DNA of 64,000 bases from Entomortierella parvispora (Eukaryota; Mortierellomycota; Mortierellomycetes; Mortierellales; Mortierellaceae), in NCBI GenBank assembly GCA_963573315.1, contig OY752151.1, forward strand, positions 1,364,001 through 1,428,000, read 5' to 3'. Position 1 is the stretch's first letter; each line of letters starts with the position of its first letter. A model generated the notes under the pieces. It was not told the origin of the DNA. It saw only the letters and a program-made list of their open reading frames with translations, and did not search any database. This document shows, in pieces, positions 1 to 12,200 of this stretch. The translations under genes and the position numbers were made by a program.

Positions 1-93
1 TTTAGATTGATCCACAGATTTACGTTGACGGCATGGTCTATGGGCCTAGGAAATGATCATTAACTGGTTGATATCTCGGATGGCGTCTCATAG

Positions 94-1288
94 GTTGCAC
101 GGTGCACAAAGATCATTCAAGCTGCAGGCGACGAACCTGCAAAATATGTGATCAATGTCAAGCAGATTGCCAAGTTTGTTGTCGGTCTCGGGGAGAAGGT
201 ATCTCCAACCGATATCGACGAGGGCATTCGTGTTGGGTAATTTTTAAGACTACACTCGGAGAACTTGGAGACACTTGCAAATCTTTGAATAGCCAGAGAC
301 TAACCACCGTTTTACTTGCCTTTCTTTTAGAGTCGATCGCACGAAATACCATATTCAGATTCCATTGCCTCCAAAGATCGACGCCTCTGTAACAATGATG
401 CAGGTCGAAGAGAAGCCCGATGTGACATATAGTGATGTTGGAGGATGCAAGGAGCAGATCGAAAAGCTTCGGGAGGTTGTAGAATTGCCATTGCTCCAGC
501 CAGAGCGATTCGTCAACTTGGGTATCGATCCACCCAAGGGTGTTTTGCTTTATGGCCCCCCAGGAACCGGAAAGACACTTTGTGCCCGTGCCGCAGCCAA
601 CCGTACCGATGCTACATTTATTCGTGTTATCGGATCAGAGCTCGTTCAAAAGTATGAGACAGCGTATTTGCTATTATCAGCCATGACATCGTTCTTTGTG
701 ATTCTAACAACGACGCTCCCAATTATTAGATACATCGGAGAGGGTGCGCGTATGGTGCGTGAGTTGTTTGAGATGGCCAAGACCAAGAAGGCCTGTATTA
801 TCTTTTTCGATGAGGTCGATGCCATTGGAGGAGCGCGTTTTGATGACGGCGCTGGAGGCGATAATGAAGTTCAACGTACTATGCTGGAATTGATCAATCA
901 ACTGGACGGTTTTGATTCCCGTGGTAACATCAAGGTTTTGATGGCCACCAACCGTCCTGACACATTGGATCCTGCTCTGCTGCGTCCTGGTCGTTTGGAT
1001 CGTAAGGTTGAGTTCTCCCTTCCTGATCTCGAGGGACGTGCCCATATTCTCAAGATCCACGCACGTTCAATGAGTGTAGAGCGAGACATCCGTTATGAGC
1101 TGATTGCCCGCCTGTGTCCCAATAGCACTGGAGCTGAGCTTCGATCTGTGTGCACTGAGGCCGGCATGTTTGCGATCCGTGCAAGGAGAAAGGTGGCGAC
1201 GGAAAAGGACTTCCTGGAGGCTGTTAACAAGGTCATAAAGTCGTATGCCAAGTTCAGCAGTACTCCAAAGTACATGACCTACAATTAA
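94..1288 (+). CDS. RPT1: 26S proteasome regulatory subunit 7 (AAA ATPase Rpt1/PSMC2), 5' partial
   Basis: Three exons are visible: 94-236, 331-651 and 730-1288, with 94 and 78 bp introns. The first visible codon follows a TAG acceptor, so the N-terminal coiled coil lies upstream of the window; 340 residues remain. Rpt1 is one of six AAA ATPases in the base of the 19S particle and unfolds substrates for the 20S core. Seen: the ARCTKII segment of the N-terminal OB region typical of Rpt1, Walker A GPPGTGKT, Walker [13 protein letters not shown], the second region of homology ([20 protein letters not shown]) and the C-terminus PKYMTYN. Between Walker A and B the intron could be read through in frame, but removing it restores [11 protein letters not shown], which is conserved in the family. 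Single essential-type gene; identity is firm. Confidence 0.95.
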
Positions 1289-1607
1289 ACAAGATCAAGT
1301 CAAGCAAATACCGATGGAATAAAAAATAAAAAAATGAAAGAAAAAGTAAAAAGTACAAAAGTCTCGGACCTTGCAGCAGGCTAAAAATACAAAAAAGACA
1401 GAATAATAATAATTTCATTTCCAGGCCAGGGACAGACGCCTTTGTCTGGGTCCCTGTAGCGATCTGTCCAATCAAAGGCCGCGGCTGGGCCTTATCTTCC
1501 CAGCTTCCCAGACAAACAGAGGCTATTTCTTTTGGCCAGCCATCATCTTTTCCGCCTTCTTTCTTTCATCTCTTCATCCCTCATCCTCCCACTCATACCC
1601 CACAGCC
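1289..1607. other. Intergenic RPT1-GMD
   Basis: An A-rich stretch with AATAAA-like signals near 1317-1330 is the probable poly(A) region of RPT1. It is followed by a pyrimidine-rich leader (about 1520-1600) before the GMD start codon. No gene seen. Confidence 0.6.
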
Positions 1608-3129
<1,522 letters not shown>

Positions 3130-3467
3130 ATTACAAGCTAATCAAACACCCTTCACTCGTACATCTAACATATTCCTTTCCTCGCGTCATTGTTTCATTT
3201 GTTAAATACCCACCCATACAGCCAATTTTTTTTGTCGTCTGGAAAATATTAAAAAAATATCAACCTCAAGAAGGATGTCACTCTCTATGAAGCGAGGTCA
3301 ACACGTATAGAAATTGGCTGGGGCTACCTGGTGCTTGACCTTGATGGACATCATCCGTGTGCTACTGTACCACGCTCGGCACCTCAATATTGCACGTGAC
3401 TAACGCCACCATTGCACATTTTGAAGCAATCCGCGCGACACGGATGCTCGCACTTTTGACACTCACC
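3130..3467. other. Intergenic GMD-MEA1-like gene
   Basis: AT-rich 3' flank of GMD (3160-3260) followed by mixed sequence. No promoter element is clear and no gene was seen. Confidence 0.5.
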
Positions 3468-4348
3468 ATGGTAAGGCAAGAACAAGGAGATGACATTGAC
3501 TATGAAGTCAGTCAGGAGCAACTCGATGCTGTAGACAGGATGCTAGAAGAGCTGGATATGGACGAGCAAATGGACCGAGGTAATTGGTCATGAGTAATGA
3601 GTGTCTTTTTCGAAGCCATCGCTCAAAGAAAAAAAGGAGAGAAAAGAGCTGACTTTTCAATCTTTCAATAGTCCCTGCAGCATTCCAGATTGTGGAACGA
3701 CTCGGACAGCGGCGGCAACAAGAGCAAGCCATGTCACTGCCTCAATCCAATGAAGATCGCATTCACGTACATCACCGGAGGCATGATATGGATATGGACA
3801 GAAGTGAGGAGAATCCAGACCAACAAGGCATGCAACAGGATGGCGAGGAGGAAGAGGAATATGATGCTCAGCCAATTGGGTATATACCTCTGGATCAAGG
3901 CCCCGACGAAGACAATACTGATGATGATGAGGAGGGAGAGGATGGATATCAAGATGAATATCATACAATGCAAAGCGAGGATGACGATGAGGCTTCTCAG
4001 TCGAATGGGAGATGGCATGGAGGAAATGATCAAGATTCTGTCCGAGAGCTAGGCAAAGACAGTGCCAGTGATGACGGTGATGATGATGGTCAAGGATATG
4101 ACGGATATCTGCATTCACCTCTACAGAACGGAAATATCCCTGTGCCTGTGATCCCTTCCGCCATTGAGATTGATATCGAGGAAAACGATGCGGCGGCTGA
4201 AAAGATCCCGGAGGAGGACCTGCAGACGATTGCTCAAGTCATGAGCTCCTTCTCTTTGCCTGCCCCAGATTGGGCTCGAAGCATACCGGAGGAGCGATGG
4301 CTTCCAAAGATTGTCCAGCAGGCAACGGCCCCCCGCAAGGATACATAA
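3468..4348 (+). CDS. Acidic protein with MEA1-like C-terminus
   Basis: Two exons, 3468-3579 and 3672-4348, encode 262 aa. The ATG at 3468 sits in a strong context (CACCATGG); an in-frame ATG at 3444 is an alternative. The N-terminus is a short helix-rich segment (SQEQLDAVDRMLEELDMDEQ). The middle (about 60-185) is very acidic and Ser/Gln-rich, probably disordered. The C-terminus carries MSSFSLPAPDWARSIPEERW, which resembles the end of male-enhanced antigen 1 (MEA1) proteins, a family of unknown molecular role. The MEA1 link rests on this short motif plus overall acidity and length, so it is moderate. It lies between two GDP-mannose-using genes, but nothing in the protein suggests a sugar role. 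Confidence 0.6.
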
Positions 4349-4452
4349 CCAATAAAAAACGAATATACACCCCTTAATTCACTCTCATCGCCCTTTTCTG
4401 AACCTCCACGTTGCAAACCTTTCGAGCCTCCAAACCCTTTTCACCTCTCATC

Positions 4453-6492
4453 ATGGCTTTTCAAGGATGGACACACACCATCATGATGAGTCTTTCTGTG
4501 CTCGTGGTCGTCGTGTTCTCGGCCATCCTCATTACCTATGTCGTGGTCATGGCCTACTTTAGCTCAAAGATTCTCAAAGGATGGAAGACCAACCGAGATG
4601 CAGTCTTTGACGAAATGAAGCAAGCAAGGGAAAACTTGCCGAAAACAAACAAGGAAAAGGCCCCTGTCAGCGCAGGCGCAGACAAGGACCAAGACGAGAA
4701 GGAAGACGAACCTTACATGATTGCTGGTTTCTTTCACCCTTATTGGTACGTAGCCCTGCAGCATATTTCGTCTTCTCTCCATGTCATCATCGCGTCATAT
4801 CACCTCCTGACCTCTGTTTCTCTCGAAAATAGTGATGCCGGAGGCGGTGGCGAACGTGTATTATGGACAGCAATTAGGGACATTCAGGAGAACTACCCAG
4901 GCGTCATCTCGATCGTCTACACAGGCGACACGGACGTGAGCAAGCAACAAATCTTGGAAAAGGTCCAATCTCGATTCAACATTGAGCTGGATCCTTCTCG
5001 CGTCGGCTTCCGCTTCCTTCAGAAACGTATCTGGGTCGAGAACACAAAGTGGCCTAGGTTTACATTGATCGGCCAAAGTTTTGGATCCTTGATCCTCGGC
5101 TGGGAGGCCCTTCGCACGGTTGTACCTGACATTTGGATTGGTAAACAATTTCGATCAGATCGCCTTTTCCTCTCCTACTGCACCACAGATGAAGCATAAA
5201 ACTGACGCTTGATCTCTTTTTTTTTAGATACTATGGGATACGCGTTCACTTACCCGGCAGCTAAACTTTTTGGAGGATGTCAAGTGGCTGCCTATGTTCA
5301 TTACCCAATCATCAGCTCGGATATGATTGGGCGTGTTGCCAGCCGGGAGAGCTCTCACAACAATGCCGACGCCGTCGCCAAGAGTCCCATTTACACATAC
5401 TTGAAACTGGTTTACTACAGGGTCTTTGCGCTTATCTATTCGGTTGTTGGCAGCTTTGCCCAAATTGTCATGGTCAACTCGTCTTGGACAAAAGGTCACA
5501 TTGATTCTCTTTGGGGGATCAAATCGGCTGTTGTCTATCCACCTTGCGACACTGAAGCCTTCAAGGACTTTCCCCTCCTAGGCCGCGAGAGAATTGTTGT
5601 TAGTGTGGCGCAGTTTAGACCTGAGAAGGGCCACGGATTGCAGTTGGAGGCAATTGCTCAATTGCTCAAAGATCACCCCGAGTACCGTCAGGCAAAGAAG
5701 GGAGAGACACCGAATGCTAAGGGCGTGCAATTGGTAATGGTTGGAAGTGCCAGGAATGCTGGAGATGAAGCCAGGATTCAGCAATTGAAGGACAAGAGCG
5801 ATGAGCTTGGTATCTCGGTAAGAGTGTCATCGATTGCATCTCGTCTTTTTCATATGACTTTGGGTTTTATCTGACCTCGGACATTCGATTTATCTAGGAT
5901 AATGTCACATTTGTCATTAATGCCCCATTCAGTGACCTCCAGGCGTGGCTTGCTCGATCCAAAATTGGTATTCACGCCATGCTTGATGAGCATTTTGGAA
6001 TTGGCGTTGTAGAATATATGGTAAATCGAGAAAGGCGAATAGGCCATTGGCGACGCGTTTTTAGACACTCGCAGGGTTTGCAAGGTTCCTTTAAACAAAT
6101 TGATCTCTGACCTATATTTATCCTGCCGTCTCTTTCAACTTTAGGCCGCAGGCTTGATCCCAGTGGCGCACAACTCTGCAGGACCAAAGATGGATATCGT
6201 TCGACCTTACAACAATGAGCCCACGGGCTATTTGGCCACGACGCCAAAAGAGTTTGCGGATGCGATCGAAAAGGTCCTGTCAGCTGACGACTCTAGCCTA
6301 GTGGAGATGCAGCGCCGTGCTCGGGACAGTGTCCAAGAGCGGTTCTCAGAAAAGGTCTTTGAGGAGCAATGGAGGAAGAGCATGCATGAGGCACTCCAGA
6401 GGGAGCGGGTGACGATCTTTGGCCACAAGATGATTGATCCCCCAGATAACTTTCAGGTCACAGATAGCGCAGGCAAGCATCGCTTGGAATAA
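4453..6492 (+). CDS. ALG11: GDP-Man:Man3GlcNAc2-PP-dolichol alpha-1,2-mannosyltransferase
   Basis: Five exons: 4453-4745, 4833-5140, 5228-5817, 5898-6020 and 6145-6492, giving 553 aa. ALG11 adds the fourth and fifth mannoses to the lipid-linked oligosaccharide on the cytosolic face of the ER. Seen: an N-terminal membrane anchor (about residues 10-38), a charged linker, then the GT-B signature FHPYCDAGGGGERVLW, restored exactly by the first splice. A hydrophobic segment follows in the middle, then VSVAQFRPEKGH, and the GT4 EX7E motif in EHFGIGVVEYMAAG, restored by the last splice, followed by PVAHNSAGPKMDIV. The start at 4453 precedes the anchor directly. Identity is firm. Confidence 0.95.
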
Positions 6493-6547
6493 ATACCTCC
6501 ATCTGGCTGTTGCATGTTTTTGTGATTTTTTTTATTGCTAGAATGTC

Positions 6548-7371
6548 CTAGTCGTAAAAGAAGGCTACGATACCCAGGGTTGATAGAAGGGCGTATTTCA
6601 CTAAAGGGTAATCAGTCATTGCCACGGTGACATAGCCTAGATAAGGGATGTGTCCTCGAACGCGACCTACAATCTCGTCCTCTGAGATCCACATCTTGTC
6701 ACTGTTTTGAGGGAGACTCTGGTAGATTTGCCGATCGTGTACTGCGTTGTTATCACCCTTAGTTAGGAGCAATTGCCCCCCAGATTCTGCTCTACTTTTT
6801 AGTTGTTATAAATGGAAGGAAAGGTGAGAAGGATACAGTAAGCACGCAGAGTGGATGACGGAAAAGGGAAGGCGAGAAGGAAAGACTTACGAGTCATGAT
6901 GATTGAGGACGCGATGAACGATCGGGATCTCACGTCCTGGGATCTTGAAAACAACAATCTCTCCAATGTCGATGGCTGTCTTTGGGTTTGTTAAAAGTAT
7001 GATGTCGCCTCTTGCAAATGCTGGTGTCATGCTCTCGCTGTTTTATTTTTTGTTCCATGTTACGACGGGGGGAGGTTAGATTTGAAGAGTGAAGACCCGG
7101 TCACCATGGATCATCAAAAGATCGACAGTACTTCCAAAAAGAAGAAAAAAACATACCTGAGAACTACCACAAGAGGAGATTCACAGTTTACATATAAACT
7201 CCAGCTTTTGTAGAATACGAGGACCCCAAAGATCATTGTGAGAACTCGGAGGCAGTTGGTCTGATACTAGGAAAAGATGAAGAGAATAGCAATGTTTTAG
7301 TCAGAGTGCAGAATTTGACTAGGTGCTGAAGGCAAGTATATCATCTAGTGGCATACGTGTCTTGAGATCAT
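6548..7371 (-). CDS. SEC11: Signal peptidase complex catalytic subunit SEC11
   Basis: Four exons on the minus strand: 7371-7357, 7266-7157, 7037-6891 and 6791-6548, giving 171 aa, the family's usual size. It is the serine protease that removes signal peptides in the ER membrane. Seen: one membrane segment (about 15-35), the box with the catalytic serine ([12 protein letters not shown]), the box with the catalytic histidine ([10 protein letters not shown]), [10 protein letters not shown], and the [16 protein letters not shown] box, then a C-terminal hydrophobic segment. The usual GSM before the catalytic serine reads ESM here. Exon 1 encodes only five residues (MISRH); it is the only nearby ATG whose donor keeps phase with exon 2, but this start is the least certain part. 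Confidence 0.9.
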
Positions 7372-7638
7372 GGTTTATAGAGGAATAGAGGGAAGGGTAG
7401 GGCAGAAAAAACTGAAATGGACGGAAAGGTGAAGAGGTACGAAGGAAAGAAGAAAACACAAAGAGAGTCGGACGCAACTCACCCTCTGCAACGTGTCGCG
7501 CGTTGGAATCACTGAGCACAAACGCCACCAATTTTTCACAGTTAGTGTGTTTTTCTTTTGCTGCAAGAACACATTCGTACTTGACAACCATTCGCCGACG
7601 ATAGAAGTAATGGCCAGCCATTTTATTCAGGCTTGTAT

Positions 7639-8250
7639 TCAGAACAGTGTAGCAACGACCATTACTTTGGCCTCGTCAAAGATGTCGTTCATAAGCAAGC
7701 ATCCCTCAAACACACCGATATCGATATTCCATTGATCTCTCGCAGGGACAAAGACGCCATCTCTTCCAGGGCCATAGGGTGCAAAGAGATCAGAGATGAA
7801 TGAAACCGGAGAGTTGTGAAATGGCAGCGCAATGTATCCATAGTCGCAGTCAAGCCTGTAGACACAGCAATGACGTCCAAAGGCACTCACGAAATAGACA
7901 TAAGGACCTCTAACCCTCGCCAGGGAGATGAAATTTGATAGCCATTCGCGAGCTTCCTGATCCACAAGTTGTCGAACCTCAGGGTTGTCGAGATCGTGGG
8001 GGAGTTGAGTCCGAACAGTCAGTATGTGCACATGTGCTCCACTAGTGGTGATGTATTGTACGTGCACGGCAAAGTCTTGCCATAGGGAGGTAGCCAAGTC
8101 TTGTTCACCTATCCTTGTGATGTACCCGAGTCGGGCTGGAAAGATCATGGCCAGAAATGCATCCCAGGAGACGTTCCAGTGGTCAAGAGGCTGATCGTCT
8201 TGAATGCGAAACAGCGAATTGAGGATGCTGGGCCAGGGCTCGGGATCCAT
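7639..8250 (-). CDS. Uncharacterised protein
   Basis: A single open exon of 203 codons. The frame stays open upstream of 8250, but that extension passes through a 23-base A run (a run of Phe when read), so the ATG at 8250 is the better start. No domain was recognised. The protein is mixed alpha/beta in appearance: an N-terminal helical segment (WDAFLAMIFPARLGYI), alternating hydrophobic strands such as HVHILTVRTQL and GPYVYFVSAF, then a Tyr/Phe-rich stretch. A donor-like GTAATG sits in the final codons, and an open stretch follows at 7460-7621, so the true C-terminus may be spliced further. It ends 268 bp before the SEC11 start on the same strand. Confidence 0.5.
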   Translation of the reverse strand: MDPEPWPSILNSLFRIQDDQPLDHWNVSWDAFLAMIFPARLGYITRIGEQDLATSLWQDFAVHVQYITTSGAHVHILTVRTQLPHDLDNPEVRQLVDQEAREWLSNFISLARVRGPYVYFVSAFGRHCCVYRLDCDYGYIALPFHNSPVSFISDLFAPYGPGRDGVFVPARDQWNIDIGVFEGCLLMNDIFDEAKVMVVATLF

Positions 8251-8775
8251 GGCGACATGTATCAGGCCCAAAAGCAGGTATGAGGGAACCAACAAGGGAA
8301 TGAAGAAGGGAATGAAATGTAGGAGATGGCGTTGAAATGGACAAATGAACAAAGTGCATGCATGCAAGTACTCAGCCCAGCTTCGGATTTGCCACCAAAA
8401 AAAAAAAAAAAAAAAAAAATCGACTCGTTCCTGTCGCCGTCTCTGTTTTTGTGCAACGTTCTGATGATCCGACCAACTAGCGTCCTTTCGCTGCTCTTTC
8501 CTTGACGCGACTGACATATGCTCGTGTCGCTGTTTGCTTTGAATTGAGTCTTGGCACTCATGATCCGACACACTGACGCGTCCTGGGTTCTGTTGTCATC
8601 TCATCGACCAGCAACATAAATTCATCGAAAGGTATCCATTTTTTTCTCTCTCCTCCATTTCTCCATTTCTCTCTCATTTTTTTTCTTTGTACTTACTACA
8701 CATTCACCACCAGGATCCCGACCTGTCCCTCCGTCCAAACCCGGCTCAAATACAACGAGAAAGTGTAGGCACATC
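8251..8775. other. Intergenic between uncharacterised gene and LC8
   Basis: Holds a 23-base A run (8397-8419) and a pyrimidine-rich stretch (8638-8690) just upstream of the LC8 gene. This is a divergent promoter region for the two flanking genes. No TATA box stands out. Confidence 0.5.
8397..8419. repeat. Poly(A) homopolymer, 23 bases
   Basis: Uninterrupted A run on the plus strand in the divergent promoter region. Similar runs of 19-26 bases recur across the window. Confidence 0.9.
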
Positions 8776-9152
8776 ATGTTGAATCAACGCCCAACCGTCA
8801 AGTCGGCCGACATGGCCGAGGATCTGCAGCAAGACGTTCTTGCTTGTGCAGTACGAGCGTTTGAAATGTACACGATCGAAAAAGACATTGCCGCATTCAT
8901 GAAAAAAGAATTCGATCGGAAACACGGTGTTACTTGGCACTGTATCGTTGGTCGGAACTTTGGCAGTTATGTAACCCATGGTACATGCTTCTCCTCTTTT
9001 TGATACGATCCTGTCTTTTTGCAGTAATCTGCATCCTAGAGAGTTCCACTCACCACCTCTTTCTAATATTACCTCTCTCGTCTTTAGAAACAAAACACTT
9101 CATCTACTTTTATATGGAGCAAATGGCCATCTTGCTCTACAAGAGCGGATAA
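8776..9152 (+). CDS. Dynein light chain LC8 (DYNLL)
   Basis: Two exons, 8776-8980 and 9088-9152, give 89 aa, exactly the LC8 length. LC8 is a dimeric hub protein found in cytoplasmic dynein and many other complexes, where it binds short linear motifs in a groove. Seen: the helical half with [12 protein letters not shown] and [14 protein letters not shown], then the strand motif [15 protein letters not shown] joined by splicing to [21 protein letters not shown]-like residues. The intron falls inside the conserved THET tetrapeptide. Identity is firm. Confidence 0.97.
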
Positions 9153-9245
9153 GAGGGTGGGTGCGCTACCACAGCAGCCAATTGTGGATCTTCATCTCTA
9201 CAACTTTACTATAATTTTTCAGAAAACTTCTTGGCAACAATATCT

Positions 9246-12200
9246 CTACAAATTGCCAGACTCTTTGGCAAGGGAATAAAAGATCGAGTTTTGATCCAAC
9301 AAGAGCTTGGCCGGCGTCTCAAATTCGGCGACTCTTCCTTGATCCAAGACCATAATCCGGTCACTGTCCATAACGGTGTTGATGCGATGGGCAATCGTCA
9401 AGATGGTGCAGTTGCAAAACTTTTGTCGGATAATGGCCTGAACCAGTGCATCCGTCTCCAAGTCAATCGCAGCTGTAGCCTCATCCAAGATTAACAATGA
9501 CGTCTTACGGAGCAACGCTCGGGCCAAACAGATTAGCTGGCGCTGTCCTACTGAAAAATTGTCGCCTTGCTCCAAGACCACGGCATTGAGTCCACCCTCC
9601 AATTGAGAAACATATTCCTTCAAGTACGAGTCTTCCAAGGCCTGCCAGAGCTCCAGGTCCGACTTTGTCCCATGCGGATCGAGATTGAACCGGATCGTAC
9701 CCGCAAACAAGACGGGGTCCTGAGGGATGATGGAGAATCGCGACCGAACATCGTAGAGTCCCAACGTAGAGATGTCGATGCCATCCACAAAGATCTGACC
9801 CTTGCCAGACTCGATGATACGGAAGAGCGACAACGTCAACGATGACTTTCCAGCACCAGTGCGTCCAATGATGCCAATCTGTTTTTTACATAGAAAGGTA
9901 AACCAAAAGCCGTAAGGTTAGAGTTGCGCCTCCTCTTTTGCAGATCCTTTGTTCCTGACAGTGTTCGTTTTACCTTTTCGTGCGCTCGAATTGAACAAGT
10001 GACGCCTCGGAGGACAAGCTCAAGCCCTGGGCGATACCTCGTCTCATAGTCCACAAAGTCCACGTGTCCCTCTGCTGGCCAATCCGCAGCAGGTCGGTGG
10101 TCGTCGATAATCTCTGGTGCTTCTGGGGTCAGATCAATGTACTCTTGCATACGCTCCACAGAGACGATATTGGACTCGATCTCGGTGTACTGGCGAACCA
10201 TCCAGTTCAACGTCTGTGTGATACCCATGGCATACGTCAATGACAGCCCAACAAGACCAGGATCGACATCCACACCGTTGGAGAGGGCCATGGTTGCAGA
10301 GAAGGCCGAACCGAAAACGATCACAGAACTCAGTGTCTCCAATCGGAACGCCAACCAGCGGTTTCCAGCAATTCCAGGATAGTAGGCACGAAGGTTCTGA
10401 TCCAGATGATGTTCATTTCCAAGGATGAAACGATCCTTCTGACGGTAGGCGCGGATAGTGCTGATACCTCCCAGGGTTTCTTGGAAATGAGCAAAAACGG
10501 GTGAGCGAGAGACTGAATCCAGACGACGGAGTTCCCGAGATGTAGCAAGGTAATACCGCTGGAGCCAAAGGTAGATAAATCCAAAAGGTACAATGACAAT
10601 AATAAAGCCAGGTGTCGAAAATGTCACCACGAACAAAACTGCTCCCACGCTGAAAACTGTCCTGAAGTAGCCTCCAAACGTTCGTGGCAATACCTCGTCC
10701 ACTACGCTCTGATCTTTGCTGAAACGATTCAAAATTCGCCCCATACTAAAAAGTAGAGAGAAATTATTAGTGAAAAGGCCGAAATGCAACTGCTTCATCA
10801 ATGAATATCCACTACCCGTGATAACTTACGGTGTCGTGTCAAAGAACATCATGGGTGAGCGCAGAACGCTCACCAGCATCCTTTGATGCAACACGCGAGC
10901 CGATCGAATGCCGCAAAAGACTTGAATGATAATGTTCTGCAACACTGTCAAAAAGGAGTATCCAAACCCAAGGGCAGCATAGACTCCAATGAAGTACAAC
11001 GTGTTCTGAGATCCCTTTCCAGAGTCATACTCTCGACTCCAATACGTAAGCCAGAGAGCGGATGCGATCGAAGCTCCCTGCGAGAGGAACATGGACAGGA
11101 AGTACACGACTACGGCGGAATACGAGCAGGCTTTAGCATAGGCTTTGTACACGCTTCTGTGTACACTTCCTTGGTTCATCTGCTCCACTGTCATGATGTT
11201 TTTGTTGGGCTGGTCCACTTTTGCAACCTTGCTCGATTTGATGGACGCCACAGAAGGTCGTCTCAACGTGCGAATGCTTGGTGTACTCTTCAGACTTCCA
11301 CGGCGAGTTGACATAGGGCTGGTTGAAATCACTGCCGGTTCGTCCGCGGGGACAACATCGGGTTCGATCAATTCTTCGACCAGGATCGTCTCCTGTTCAG
11401 CGTCCTCGACATCTGGGAACTCGGTCTGTTGGCTCGAATCACGTCCATAGTCCACAACTAGCTGGTAAACATCTGTTTTCCTCCGCATCAAGTCTTCAAA
11501 ATTGCCTTGTTCCACAATGCGACCCTCGCGCATCATCATAATGTTGGTCGACTGAGAGAGATACTGGATTTGGTGAGTGACAAACACGCGGGTCTTTTTG
11601 GCGAGCAAGCCATTCGGTCCCACTACTTTGTCGAAAATAGTCCTGCCAACATGAGCGTCCACAGCCGACAGAGGGTCGTCGAAGAGATAGATGTCAGCCC
11701 GAGCATAAACGGCGCGAGCAAGAGAGATTCTTGCCTTTTGTCCTCCAGACAGGTTAATTCCACGTTCACCAATCTCGGTAGCATCGCCACCCAACAACAT
11801 GTCGAAATCTGGTTGAAGACAGCAGGCCTCAATTGTCTTTTGGTAAAAGACGGGGTCATATCTGTTTCCGAAAAGAATGTTGTTGCGCAATGTGTCGTTC
11901 ATGATCCAGGCTATTTGAAGCGAAATAAGTAATTGTGTTAGATTTTTTTTTTTTTTTTTTTTTTTTTGACAGAGAACACTTCAAACAGAACGAGATCCAA
12001 CCTTGTTGGGGCACAAAGGCAACAGATCCACGAACACGAATTCCTCCTGAAACCCGCTCTAGATCTCCGCAGAGAGCAGCAATCAATGAACTCTTTCCGG
12101 AGCCAACTCTTCCAATGACACTCAAGAGACAATCCTTTTGAAGCATCAAATTGATATCCGTAATGGCCGGCGCCGAGTCCTTGCTCCAACTATAAGTGGC

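Noticed and set aside
7460-7621. Possible extra first exon of SEC11
   Set aside because: The translated segment does not resemble the SEC11 N-terminus, and the exon at 7371-7357 gives the right length and phase without it.
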